Assembly: GCA_934045905.1 (NCBI GenBank)
Contig: OW203766.1
Location: forward strand, 14,316,309-14,380,308
Reading direction: 5' to 3'
DNA: 64,000 nucleotides
Source: Leuctra nigra
Lineage: Eukaryota; Arthropoda; Insecta; Plecoptera; Leuctridae
The first letter of the stretch is position 1; every line of letters begins with the position of its first letter. A program made the position numbers and the translations under genes. Below are positions 47,407 through 55,972 of this stretch, one piece after another. The notes under the pieces are model-generated. The model did no database searches. It was not told the origin of the DNA and saw only the letters and a list, made by a program, of their open reading frames with translations.

Positions 47407-48488
47407 ATCAAAGAAACAAGAGACTACTTGCAAACATCTACCATGATCCTGAACATCCAGCTGGTTATAGAACTGTTGATGCTTTATGGAAAGCAACCAA
47501 CAAGACTGTTCCAAAAGCAGAAGTTGAAACGTATTTGCAAACACAGAATGCCTTTACCCTACATAGAAATTTAAGGAAACGGTTTAAACGCAATGTCTAT
47601 TTGGTGGACAACATTGACGATTTATGGCAGGCCGATTTAAATGTCATGGATTCACTGAAACAACACAATGACGGTTTTATTTATCTGTTAACAGTGATTG
47701 ATGTGTTTAGTAAAGTAGCGTGGGCTGTCCCACTGAAACGTAAAACGGGTGATGCAGTGACTGAAGCATTCAAGTTTATATTTAAGAAAAGCAAAAGGAA
47801 ACCTGTAAGCCTAAATACAGATAAAGGCCGTGAATTTATAAATAAAGTATTTCAAAAGTTTCTCAAAGATAACAATGTCAAATATTATCACACAAATAAC
47901 CCTGACATCAAAAGTTCCATAATAGAAAGGTTTAACCGTACACTCAAGACTCGTATGTACCGTTACTTCACAGCTAAAAGTACTCAGCGTTATGTCGATG
48001 TACTACCGCAACTGTTGAAATCATACAATCATACGGTGCATAGATCAATTCGAATGGCTCCAGTAGATGTGAAGGATGAAAATGTACTCCAGGTGTGGCA
48101 CAACCTATATGATAAACATTTGTCGCTAAAGAAATCTAAACCTAGGCTGATAATTGGTGATCGTGTACGCATAAGTAATGAGAAGTTTCAGTTTGAAAAA
48201 GGGTATGTTCAGAACTGGTCTGAAGAAGTGTTCGTGGTTACACATGTTCTAAGACACAGACAAGTTGTGTATAGAATCAAAGATTTGGAAGATGAGGAGA
48301 TTGAAGGAACATTTTATGAGAAAGAGTTACAAAAAGTTATTATTGATGACAAGACCGAGTATAGAATAGATTATATTGTGGACACAAAGGGTTCGGGTGC
48401 TAGAAAGAAACTACTCGTCAAGTGGAAAGGTTATAGCAGCAAGTTTAATGATTGGATCCCTGCATCAGAATTGAAACAACATGGATGA
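47403..48488 (+). CDS. Polinton integrase (DDE, RVE family) with C-terminal chromodomain
   Basis: 361-aa retroviral-type integrase that would insert the element and make the 6-bp duplication. The catalytic triad is complete: D78 (in WQADLNVMD), D140 (LNTDKG) and E175 (IIERFNRT), with 34 residues between D140 and E175. A C-terminal chromodomain at about residues 319-358 (start YRIDYIVD, core LLVKWKGYSS, end DWIPASEL) may guide target choice through histone marks. The start at 47403 is chosen because ATGA overlaps the upstream stop; the frame is open a little further upstream. The stop overlaps the next start (ATGGATGA). Confidence 0.95.
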   Translation: MNQRNKRLLANIYHDPEHPAGYRTVDALWKATNKTVPKAEVETYLQTQNAFTLHRNLRKRFKRNVYLVDNIDDLWQADLNVMDSLKQHNDGFIYLLTVIDVFSKVAWAVPLKRKTGDAVTEAFKFIFKKSKRKPVSLNTDKGREFINKVFQKFLKDNNVKYYHTNNPDIKSSIIERFNRTLKTRMYRYFTAKSTQRYVDVLPQLLKSYNHTVHRSIRMAPVDVKDENVLQVWHNLYDKHLSLKKSKPRLIIGDRVRISNEKFQFEKGYVQNWSEEVFVVTHVLRHRQVVYRIKDLEDEEIEGTFYEKELQKVIIDDKTEYRIDYIVDTKGSGARKKLLVKWKGYSSKFNDWIPASELKQHG

Positions 48489-49242
48489 CTCGTTTTACAT
48501 GACGCTACCCAGCAACGTTTCAATGTCTACTTATTCAGGCAATACAACTGCTCGTTATACAACACAGCTAAGAGAACCTGTCAAGTTACACGGCCAGTGG
48601 TCTGTTGCACTCGTAGAGTTTCATTTCCCTCAAACATTCTTTAACGTTGTTGAGGGTCAGAATGAAATTAAAATTTCCTACATGTCGGATAATGTAGCCG
48701 TAATTGATTTACTCTATGTAAAGCCGGGCTTTTATGCTACCAACAGCAATTTGTTGAAGGCCGTCAATGAGACTTTATCCCCTGTAGGGTATGGCAAGAT
48801 AAAAATTGATCCAAACACTAAAAGAGCTCATCTATCTCTAGGTGAAGCTTATATGAAACAATCGGCAGTTAAGTTTTCACCTGAACTGGCCAGACAAATG
48901 GGTTATGATCCTGTGATCAATGCATCCTCTTATACAATGGCAGGCTCTGCTATGAATTTGAGTTGGGGGTCCCCACATCATATTTTCGTCTATTGCGACA
49001 TCATTGATCCTCAAATTGTTGGTGATACTGTGTCCCCTCTTTTGAGGATGGTTAATACAAATATTTCAAAGAATGATTTTGGAGACGAGGTTACTGTTTC
49101 GTTTCAAACACTGCAATACGTTCCAGTACTAAGACGTGAATTTAGTACAGTGGAAATAGATTTAAGGGGCAGCACAGGCGTTCCGATACCATTCCAAACA
49201 GGTACGTCTTCAGTGATGCTTCATTTTAAGCGGCGTTCATAA
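48481..49242 (+). CDS. minor capsid protein (penton-like, single jelly roll)
   Basis: 253 aa. Begins DDSFYMTLPSNVSM and continues with LREPVKLHGQWSVALVEFHFP, the characteristic N-terminal strands of Polinton/adintovirus penton proteins. It is beta-rich with a C-terminal 'VPIPFQTGTSSVMLHF' strand. It should form the capsid vertices. It sits between integrase and pX-like gene as in other Polintons, overlapping both neighbours (8 bases at the start, TAATG at the end). Confidence 0.85.
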   Translation: MDDSFYMTLPSNVSMSTYSGNTTARYTTQLREPVKLHGQWSVALVEFHFPQTFFNVVEGQNEIKISYMSDNVAVIDLLYVKPGFYATNSNLLKAVNETLSPVGYGKIKIDPNTKRAHLSLGEAYMKQSAVKFSPELARQMGYDPVINASSYTMAGSAMNLSWGSPHHIFVYCDIIDPQIVGDTVSPLLRMVNTNISKNDFGDEVTVSFQTLQYVPVLRREFSTVEIDLRGSTGVPIPFQTGTSSVMLHFKRRS

Positions 49243-49736
49243 TGCACGGACACGACACTAATTTCTACACCAGTTATTATCTGGAACAGGCTGGAAGCGG
49301 AATTAATGTATTTAGAGGAGCACGTTATCAGAGAGGACACGGAATATCAAGTTTCTTCAAGGGGCTATTCAGAGCAGCATTGCCTTTGTTCAAGAGTGGT
49401 GCAAGAGCTGTTGGTCACGAGGTTTTGAGATCAGGGGCTAATGTTTTAAACGACATTTCAGACAATAAATCTATTAGACAGTCTTTAAGAGAACGCGCTG
49501 GTGAGTCTGAACGAAACCTCAAGCGTAAAGCCGCAATAAAATTAAGTACCATGACAGGCAATGGGTTAAAAGGACGAAAGCTACGTCGTATTACTCATTC
49601 GTCTTTCATACCTAAACGAGGCAAGACATCTAGGGAAACAATAAAGAGGAGATTACCTCCGAGGCAGAAGAAGAGAAAGGTTACAAAGAGGAAAGTGTCT
49701 ATTAAGAAGTTGAAAGTCCAAGATATATTTGCCTAA
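49242..49736 (+). CDS. pX/pVI-like basic core protein with adenain-type cleavage site
   Basis: 164 aa. Residues about 24-70 show the Polinton pX pattern (RGARYQRGHGISSFFKGLFR, then a P-x(3)-KSGARAVGHEVLRSG helix). The C-terminal third is very basic (KKRKVTKRKVS), consistent with DNA condensation. MTGN|G at residues 104-108 fits the adenovirus protease rule (M/I/L)-x-G-x|G, so the element's own protease probably processes it. The start overlaps the penton stop. Confidence 0.8.
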   Translation: MHGHDTNFYTSYYLEQAGSGINVFRGARYQRGHGISSFFKGLFRAALPLFKSGARAVGHEVLRSGANVLNDISDNKSIRQSLRERAGESERNLKRKAAIKLSTMTGNGLKGRKLRRITHSSFIPKRGKTSRETIKRRLPPRQKKRKVTKRKVSIKKLKVQDIFA

Positions 49737-49737
49737 A

Positions 49738-51042
49738 ATGTCTCTTCTTCATGAAAAATCAGGTAAATCGATCAAAGCTGAAATGGACATTTTTGGATTG
49801 CCAGTTACACAGACAATGATTGAACGTGGAGATTATATCCCGTTCAAACCCATGGCAGCCCTTAACGACAATGCACCTGTTGAGTTTGTTGTACCTGGTA
49901 GAGGAGACGAATACATTGATCCTGCCCAAACGCTTTATCATATTGAGGCTCAAATCACTATGGCTGATGGAACTAATGTCCCTGCTGACACTGTTGTAGG
50001 TCCTGTTAATAATTGGCTTCATTCAGCTTGGAGTCAAGTTGACGTTACTCTAAACGACAAACAGCTGTCTCCTCCTACACAGATGTATCCATACAGGGCA
50101 TACATTGAGACTCTTTTACATTATTCAGCTGATGCAAAGGGTTCACATGTCGGTACCAGATTCTGGTACAAGGATCTCGCAGGAAAGATGGATGACTTGT
50201 CTCTGAACACTGGTTTTACCAAAAGAGCTTCTCTTACTGCTAGTAGTAGGACTGTTGATATGATTGGGAACATACACTGCGACTTGTTCAATCAAGAACG
50301 TTTTCTAATAAACGGAGTTGATATGAAAGTTAAATTCATTCGTAGTAAAGATGCTTTTCAGTTGATGAGCGCCAATACAAACCTAAAAGTGCATATTACT
50401 GATGCAACTCTGTACGTTCGTAAAGTTAAAATTGATCCTGATGTTCTAATTGCCCAAAATCAAGTTCTGCGTTCCAATAAAAATGCAAAATATCCACTTA
50501 CGAGGGTGGATACGCGAGTTGTCACCATACCTGCTGGATTGCATAGCAAAACTTTGGATAATTTGTTTATGGGCCAAATTCCTACACGTATTGTAATTGG
50601 ATTTGTCACAAATGCAGCGTTCAATGGCTCCTTTACTCGTAATCCGTTCAACTTTCAACACTTTGGAATGAACTTTTTCTGTCTCTACATTGACGGCTTT
50701 CAAATTCCTTCAAAGCCATTTACACCCGATTTCGCAAGCAAACGTTACGTTAGAGAGTACCATTCCCTCTTTTCAGGAACGGGTATTCACTATCACAACG
50801 AAGGAAACGATATTACTATGGAAGAGTACCCAAATGGATTTTGTCTCCTGTGTTTTGACTTGACTCCAGATTTGTCTGCCGATTCTGACCATTGGTGCCT
50901 TAAGCGCAGCGGTAGTATAAGAGTGGATGTGAGGTTCAGTACAGCGCTCACAGAGGCCGTTGACTGTATTGTTTACGCTGAATACGACAGCCTGATGGAG
51001 ATTGATAGTAATAGAAACGTTATTATAGACTACAACAACTGA
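49738..51042 (+). CDS. major capsid protein (hexon-like, double jelly roll)
   Basis: 434 aa. VVGPVNNWLHSAWSQVDVTL (about residues 82-101), then YPYRAYIETLLHYSADAKG, are the conserved blocks of Polinton/adintovirus major capsid proteins. Two beta-rich halves follow, the second starting near residue 220. The likely start is the ATG at 49738, one base after the pX-like TAA. The intact frame and the presence of the full capsid, ATPase and protease set indicate that the element could form virions. Confidence 0.92.
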   Translation: MSLLHEKSGKSIKAEMDIFGLPVTQTMIERGDYIPFKPMAALNDNAPVEFVVPGRGDEYIDPAQTLYHIEAQITMADGTNVPADTVVGPVNNWLHSAWSQVDVTLNDKQLSPPTQMYPYRAYIETLLHYSADAKGSHVGTRFWYKDLAGKMDDLSLNTGFTKRASLTASSRTVDMIGNIHCDLFNQERFLINGVDMKVKFIRSKDAFQLMSANTNLKVHITDATLYVRKVKIDPDVLIAQNQVLRSNKNAKYPLTRVDTRVVTIPAGLHSKTLDNLFMGQIPTRIVIGFVTNAAFNGSFTRNPFNFQHFGMNFFCLYIDGFQIPSKPFTPDFASKRYVREYHSLFSGTGIHYHNEGNDITMEEYPNGFCLLCFDLTPDLSADSDHWCLKRSGSIRVDVRFSTALTEAVDCIVYAEYDSLMEIDSNRNVIIDYNN

Positions 51043-51073
51043 GTTTCAAGTCAGTTCCGATCTGACAGTCGTC

Positions 51074-51841
51074 ATGAGTGCCACGATTGATTTTCAAGCG
51101 TTCATGGTTGACGGTTGTTTGTATGTGAAGGAGTTGGCCATTATCGATAACAAATCACTCAAGTACAATGATTGGTTATTTACATCTCCTGTAAATTTCA
51201 AAGCGGATAAAACAAACGTGTGGCTTACCGAAAATTATCATGGGTTAAACCCAAAGTCCGGCGATGTTCCGTACGAAGCTCTTAACGCAATCATTATGGA
51301 TCATACTCGTCGGTACAAGATTTTATTCGTGAAAGGTCAGGAAAAGGCCGAATTCATCAGGCGCATCATACATCGACATGTCATTGACTTGGAGTCTATG
51401 GGTTGTAGTAAGCTTCAAAGTCTTGCACATTGTGCAACGCCTTCATCACTTCCAACATGTATGAATCATGGAGGTACAAACAGACACTGTGCTATTCGAA
51501 ACGTGTTTGTACTTGCACGCTGGGTGAAGGGGAACTCTGACATCACCGACCTCACTAAGACGTCCGCACGATTGAAAACATTCAAAAATTTTAAAAGTAT
51601 CCACGTGACCCCCGAAGACCTGGCAGCTGCGGGATATTACTACACACAGAAGAGTGATTTGGTCAATTGTCCATTCTGCAATATAGACGTGCATCAATGG
51701 GTAGCAGGTGACATTCCACGCGACGAACATGTGAGGTGGAGTCCGAGGTGTTCATTCGTAGCAAGAGAACGGCGAGGTATTGACGTGTGCGGATTCGGTC
51801 TTTGTGGATTCAAAAACGAAGGCTTTGACGAAGTCGATTGA
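51074..51841 (+). CDS. BIR-domain protein (IAP-like) with unrecognised N-terminal domain
   Basis: 255 aa. C-terminal residues about 160-230 are a BIR zinc domain. R164-TF..F opens it, followed by LAAAGYYYT, then C199-x2-C202-x16-H219-x6-C226, the canonical BIR ligand spacing, with W-V-AGDIPRDEH around it. There is no RING or second BIR. The N-terminal 150 residues hold a compact alpha/beta domain I cannot name. It has FMVDGCLYVKELAIID, WLTENYHGL and ILFVKGQEKAEF blocks and a possible zinc site C129-x2-H132-x5-H138-C139. BIR proteins of insect viruses often block apoptosis, but BIRs also serve other roles, so an anti-apoptotic job is inference. Sits between capsid and protease genes, 31 bases after the MCP stop. 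Confidence 0.85.
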   Translation: MSATIDFQAFMVDGCLYVKELAIIDNKSLKYNDWLFTSPVNFKADKTNVWLTENYHGLNPKSGDVPYEALNAIIMDHTRRYKILFVKGQEKAEFIRRIIHRHVIDLESMGCSKLQSLAHCATPSSLPTCMNHGGTNRHCAIRNVFVLARWVKGNSDITDLTKTSARLKTFKNFKSIHVTPEDLAAAGYYYTQKSDLVNCPFCNIDVHQWVAGDIPRDEHVRWSPRCSFVARERRGIDVCGFGLCGFKNEGFDEVD

Positions 51842-51846
51842 ACATC

Positions 51847-52377
51847 ATGTTTACCTCTGACATCGAGCATGCACTCATCAGCGACATCCACTGCAGACCA
51901 TACTATAAGGGTGTATTTGCTGCCGACAACCTGCCTGTATCAACTGTTGGACTCCCAGCTCTCCTAGTTTCAAACACAGATGTCCAGAGGCTTGCTGGAT
52001 CACATTGGATTGCCATTTACATTGATTCAAGAGGTCGCGGTGAATTTTTCTGCAGCTACGGAATGAAGCCAGTTGTTCAACATCACATTGATTTTCTTGA
52101 CCGACAGTGTACCTCATGGACTTATAATGATGTGACTCTTCAAAGTATTCAATCAGAAGTGTGTGGAGAATATTGTGTATTGTTTTTAGCCACAAGAGCA
52201 AGAGGGTTTCCAATGTCGTTTTTTATTTCCAAGTATGTGGAACGATCGCCACTTAGAAATGATAGACTAACCAGAAATAAATATTTTAAGAAATTTGGTC
52301 ACTGTATTAAACATTCTGTAAATGACGGTACTGTTAATCAGTGTTGCTGTGCATTGCGCACTTATGTACTAGCATAA
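51847..52377 (+). CDS. adenain-like maturation cysteine protease (C5/C63 type)
   Basis: 176 aa. GSHWIAIYI gives the catalytic His (H53). QSIQSEVCGEYC gives the oxyanion Gln (Q99) and nucleophile C106, with the same Q-to-C distance (7) as adenovirus protease. The usual acidic third residue lies in the 'E/D-(P/S)-(F/Y)-G' motif. Here that motif reads EFFCSYG, so the acid is replaced by Cys69. E66 or D60 might substitute, or activity may be altered. It starts six bases after the BIR stop, and an in-frame TTG just upstream is not used. It probably cleaves the pX-like protein. Confidence 0.85.
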   Translation: MFTSDIEHALISDIHCRPYYKGVFAADNLPVSTVGLPALLVSNTDVQRLAGSHWIAIYIDSRGRGEFFCSYGMKPVVQHHIDFLDRQCTSWTYNDVTLQSIQSEVCGEYCVLFLATRARGFPMSFFISKYVERSPLRNDRLTRNKYFKKFGHCIKHSVNDGTVNQCCCALRTYVLA

Positions 52378-52745
52378 GATAAATGTATGTTAAATCACTT
52401 TATATTTATGTTCAATATAAAATTATTGTTTTACGGGTATTAAGATGTATTTTCATAATTACAATAAATAGTTTGTTACTTTAATTTCGCATTTGAAATT
52501 CATTTCTTCAACCAACACATTCCTGACCTACACCCATCCTATTTCTTAAACAACCGTTACTTGAAAACATTCAGACCAGCTTGAAACAGTTTGGACCTGC
52601 TGAAACATGATCGAACCTGATGAAACAGAGGAACTGTGACGTAAAGAGAAAGTAAATTTACGGTTAGCACAAGCACTACGCGCACAGAGTGGTCAGTCGT
52701 GACACAGATCTTGAACCGTCAAGTATTGTATTCAGTGGCTTCATC
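52378..52745. other. Polinton intergenic region: 3' end of the gene cluster, start of the last gene
   Basis: AATAAA at 52463-52468 is the likely poly(A) signal for the rightward cluster. Bases about 52570-52640 repeat 'tgaaac' words (four within 60 bp). A further promoter for the 227-aa gene probably lies here. No coding frame. Confidence 0.5.
52463..52468 (+). terminator. possible poly(A) signal of the Polinton gene cluster
   Basis: AATAAA 86 bases after the protease stop, in AT-rich DNA. I did not pick out another strong signal between the overlapping genes. Confidence 0.45.
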
Positions 52746-53429
52746 ATGTGTAGCGAAGAAAAGAGCATTCCTATGGATACGAACGAAAAGGCGACTGCAA
52801 CAGAAGTTTCGGGTGTACTGTGTTCGTTTAATTACGTCAACTCATCTAAATCAAAGTTGGTTGTGACTGGTCTCGATGCAAATAACGAGTTCAAGCCCTA
52901 CATGAAGCTAATGTCATCGTCGGGAACAGGCATTGTCCTGGACACCTTGCAGTGGAAGTATCTCGTCTCGGCCATCGCTGACTTGACACCTGGAGTCTTC
53001 ACGATGAATCCTGAAGAGGCTGGCGTCCAACAAATACCAGGTTATACCATCAGTGTGCGGAGGTTCGGTGGATCTAATATCTTGTGCATCGAATCAAAGT
53101 GCATTCCTGGCATGGGTGTGTATTGTGGAAAAGTGACGTGTGAAGAAATACTCAAGAAACGAGCGTTCCTAACATTCATGATGGATCATTGGGAATCCAT
53201 TTCTGAGAACATTGCAAATTGGGTCGAACATGTTCAAATTGCCATCGCAAAGACTCTTGTTAAACAAAGTAAACATGTAGATAAATATTTATTTGTTAAC
53301 AGTTACGTAAACGGTTTACAAAGTGATTTTGTACATAAGCGTACTGAATACGAAATCAGAGTCCTGAGAGAGCTGGGTACTGATTATTTAATTGAAGAGT
53401 TTAACAATAACTATGAACAGAAATACTAA
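52746..53429 (+). CDS. Polinton protein of unknown function, possibly PC4-like
   Basis: 227 aa from ATG 52746. The open frame extends 19 codons upstream without an ATG. Function not recognised. Two parts each look like beta strands followed by a helix: 'MKLMSSSGTGIVLDTLQWKY' near residues 53-72, and 'TISVRRFGGSNILCI' near 105-119 with a helix after it. The G-I-x-L-x(4)-W spacing recalls the single-strand-DNA-binding coactivator PC4, but this is weak. It stands apart from the overlapping cluster and has its own upstream region, so it may be regulated separately (early or replication class). Confidence 0.6.
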   Translation: MCSEEKSIPMDTNEKATATEVSGVLCSFNYVNSSKSKLVVTGLDANNEFKPYMKLMSSSGTGIVLDTLQWKYLVSAIADLTPGVFTMNPEEAGVQQIPGYTISVRRFGGSNILCIESKCIPGMGVYCGKVTCEEILKKRAFLTFMMDHWESISENIANWVEHVQIAIAKTLVKQSKHVDKYLFVNSYVNGLQSDFVHKRTEYEIRVLRELGTDYLIEEFNNNYEQKY

Positions 53430-53449
53430 ACATGTATGGATTTAGTATG

Positions 53450-53826
53450 TGTCTTATTCCTCAATTATATACACCATGATGGTTTTTAAATGAATTCCGT
53501 GTGGTTATTTGTTTCCCTATCATCTCCCGTGTAAAACCATGATTTTAAATCTTGTGATTATTTAAGAGCTTGGCTGATATTTTATAAATTCTATAAGTCA
53601 TTGCATTCCTCAACAAGATTCATTCTAAATAGAATTTGTTTTGATGGAACGTTTACTTCATATAAGTCATTGACCAGAATGAAATTAGAATGTAGATCAA
53701 GTTACCGCTATCTTTCCTGAAAATAGAAATAGAATGTAGAAGAATGCTATGACTTTGAAAATAGAAAGTAGAACACATTCTATTCTGATAATAGAATCCA
53801 AGTCGGCCAATGACTTTAGTTTCACA
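53450..53826. repeat. extra partial copy of a TIR segment (377 bp, direct)
   Basis: Matches 54801-55177 in the right TIR at a constant offset of 1351 bases from 'tgtcttattcctcaattata' to 'gactttagtttcaca'. That segment therefore occurs three times in the element: left TIR, inner right, right TIR. No difference was noticed by eye. Confidence 0.85.
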
Positions 53827-53960
53827 TTCTAGCTACCAGGTGAACTCAATTAGTTCCACATTTACCTAATAGGTGCCAGTACTTGGTACAATGACGTACT
53901 ACAATAGTTTCACAATTACGCCACCAGGTGAACTCAATTAGTTCCACATTTACCTAATCT
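53827..53960. repeat. iteron-like tandem repeats inside the right TIR
   Basis: Two near-identical units containing 'accaggtgaactcaattagt' and 'tccacatttacctaat' start near 53834 and 53922. Between them is a variant with 'aggtgccagtacttggta'. They extend the same motif series found at 55170-55731. Confidence 0.75.
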
Positions 53961-54239
53961 CACAGTATTCCTAGCCTTTGTGTTTTCCATCGAAATTTTT
54001 GATTTGTAATGCCGTGACGCTCTATATTCTATCTTACCGTCCTGGGTTCTATCATTACTACAATACATTAGTGAAGGGCATTCAGAATTTTAAATATTCC
54101 GCGTTCAAGACATTTGCATTTCCACCTTATTCACCGCCTTCTCAAATCACAGCCATTTGACATTTCTCACACAATCACGTTTGCATTCAACGCAGAAGGT
54201 GGTCTGTGAAACGTACTCGTAAATTATTGTTATATTATT

Positions 54240-54796
54240 ATGGCGAACTTCACCAATGAAGAGCTTATGGATCTGGTAAGTTTTGATTTATTTAATCAAA
54301 TTATTTCTTTCTTTCTTTTATTAATTACATTTTGAGTCAAATGTAAATGTTATATGTAGTTGTTTATTTATTTATTTACTTAATTGAATATTTATATGTT
54401 TTATTTCATTTTATTTTATTTTATTTATTTATTTAGGAAGACGATGACTGCATAATTATCAAGGAGGTGACACATTATGTTCAAATGGAGAATCAGCACC
54501 ATCAGCATCATCAAAAACCATTTAGAGAAGAAGCCTATATAGATTTGACCATAGATGACGACGAAGAAGAAGAAGATGCAGATGAAAAAGATGATGCAGA
54601 AGAAGAAGAAGAAGAAGCGGAAGAAAAAATAGATAGCACGAGTGAGTGCGATGACAGTGATATAGACAATTTGTGTGAGTTACCAACAACGTTTAATGAG
54701 ACCAATTCCTGCGATTCTGACGATTACAGTGATTACGATCCGGACGAGGATATTAAAATATTTTTTATTAGGGAGTATTTTAATTGTGAGTACTAA
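54240..54796 (+). CDS. TIR-encoded acidic protein, right copy (two exons, 131 aa)
   Basis: Exon 1 is 54240-54275 (ATG at 54240, 12 codons). The intron is 54276-54436 (161 bp, GTAAG, TTTA-rich tract, ATTTAG). Exon 2 is 54437-54796. Splicing supplies an ATG; exon 2 alone has only a GTG-initiated frame. The product is extremely acidic. AYIDLTIDDDEEEE is a textbook SUMO-interaction motif (hydrophobic I-D-L-T next to acids), and CIIIKEV before it is a second candidate. An HHQHHQ cluster lies between, and long E/D and S/D runs fill the rest. No known family. A regulatory role such as transactivation or control of host SUMO bodies is inference. Its duplicate location keeps it in any element with both TIRs, and gene conversion would keep the copies identical. 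Confidence 0.8.
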
Positions 54797-55169
54797 TCAT
54801 TGTCTTATTCCTCAATTATATACACCATGATGGTTTTTAAATGAATTCCGTGTGGTTATTTGTTTCCCTATCATCTCCCGTGTAAAACCATGATTTTAAA
54901 TCTTGTGATTATTTAAGAGCTTGGCTGATATTTTATAAATTCTATAAGTCATTGCATTCCTCAACAAGATTCATTCTAAATAGAATTTGTTTTGATGGAA
55001 CGTTTACTTCATATAAGTCATTGACCAGAATGAAATTAGAATGTAGATCAAGTTACCGCTATCTTTCCTGAAAATAGAAATAGAATGTAGAAGAATGCTA
55101 TGACTTTGAAAATAGAAAGTAGAACACATTCTATTCTGATAATAGAATCCAAGTCGGCCAATGACTTTA

Positions 55170-55731
55170 GTTTCACAATTTGCAACAAGGTACAACACAT
55201 AAAGGAACTAGATTATAGGATCACATTTCAGCCGCTAGATGGCGTTTGCAGATACTTTGGTCACAAGGACGTAGAGTAGCTTTACACTTTAGTGTGGAGT
55301 TTGTAGGTACTTTGGCACTTTTATTGTCGTAAAAATAATAGTTTCACATTTTAGACACCAGGAATGAAACACGCGTGGTTATTTGTTACCCAATGACGTA
55401 CCAAATGATTTTCCATTCATGTAAAATATTGTTTTAAAATCATTAACTAATCAATCTATCAATTATTCAATCAATAGTTCATTAATCCAAAGTATGTAAA
55501 AAATAAAATTCAGTAAGTTTTCATCAAGTTTCATTGATTCTCATTAGAATTTGTTTCATGCTGGCATTGGTCAATATGAATTGAGACAGTAGATCAAGCT
55601 ATCCGTTATGTTTCACGAAAATAGAAATACATTCCAAAATGGTCGGCATTGTCACTACAGTTTCTCATTTTGCAACTAGGTGGCGACAGAAGTAGTGAGT
55701 TGAAGGTTCACAATTTAGCCGCTAGATGGTG
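55170..55731. repeat. iteron-like motifs with CTCF-like core in the right TIR
   Basis: Five copies of TTCACAnTT-n(2-6)-(C/A)YAGRTGG-like sequence, at about 55171-55195, 55221-55246, 55341-55362, 55661-55687 and 55707-55731. The best, GCCGCTAGATGGCG and CAACTAGGTGGCGA, match about 12 of 14 positions of the CTCF core CCASYAGRKGGCRS. The same set is mirrored in the left TIR (42847-43408). Confidence 0.6.
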
Positions 55732-55972
55732 TTTGCAGGTACATTAACACAATGAAACATAGTTTCAGTAAGCAAAATTTTATAGTACACTATAATTAGC
55801 CACCACAAAGGTACTTATAAACTCATTAGTGTAACGGTACATTGGTACTAAGCAGCGACAATGACAGATGAGGTCGATCAAACAGACTCGGTCGGTCGAA
55901 CAGTCGAACTTACTTTCACTTTTGAGGTCAACAAGAGGACTTGTACACTCATTACAGCGCTTCTACTCTATT

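Noticed and set aside
53978..54160. 60-residue frame just upstream of the acidic gene in each TIR
   Set aside because: It has no ATG (starts at GTG), and lies where the promoter and 5' UTR of the spliced gene should be.
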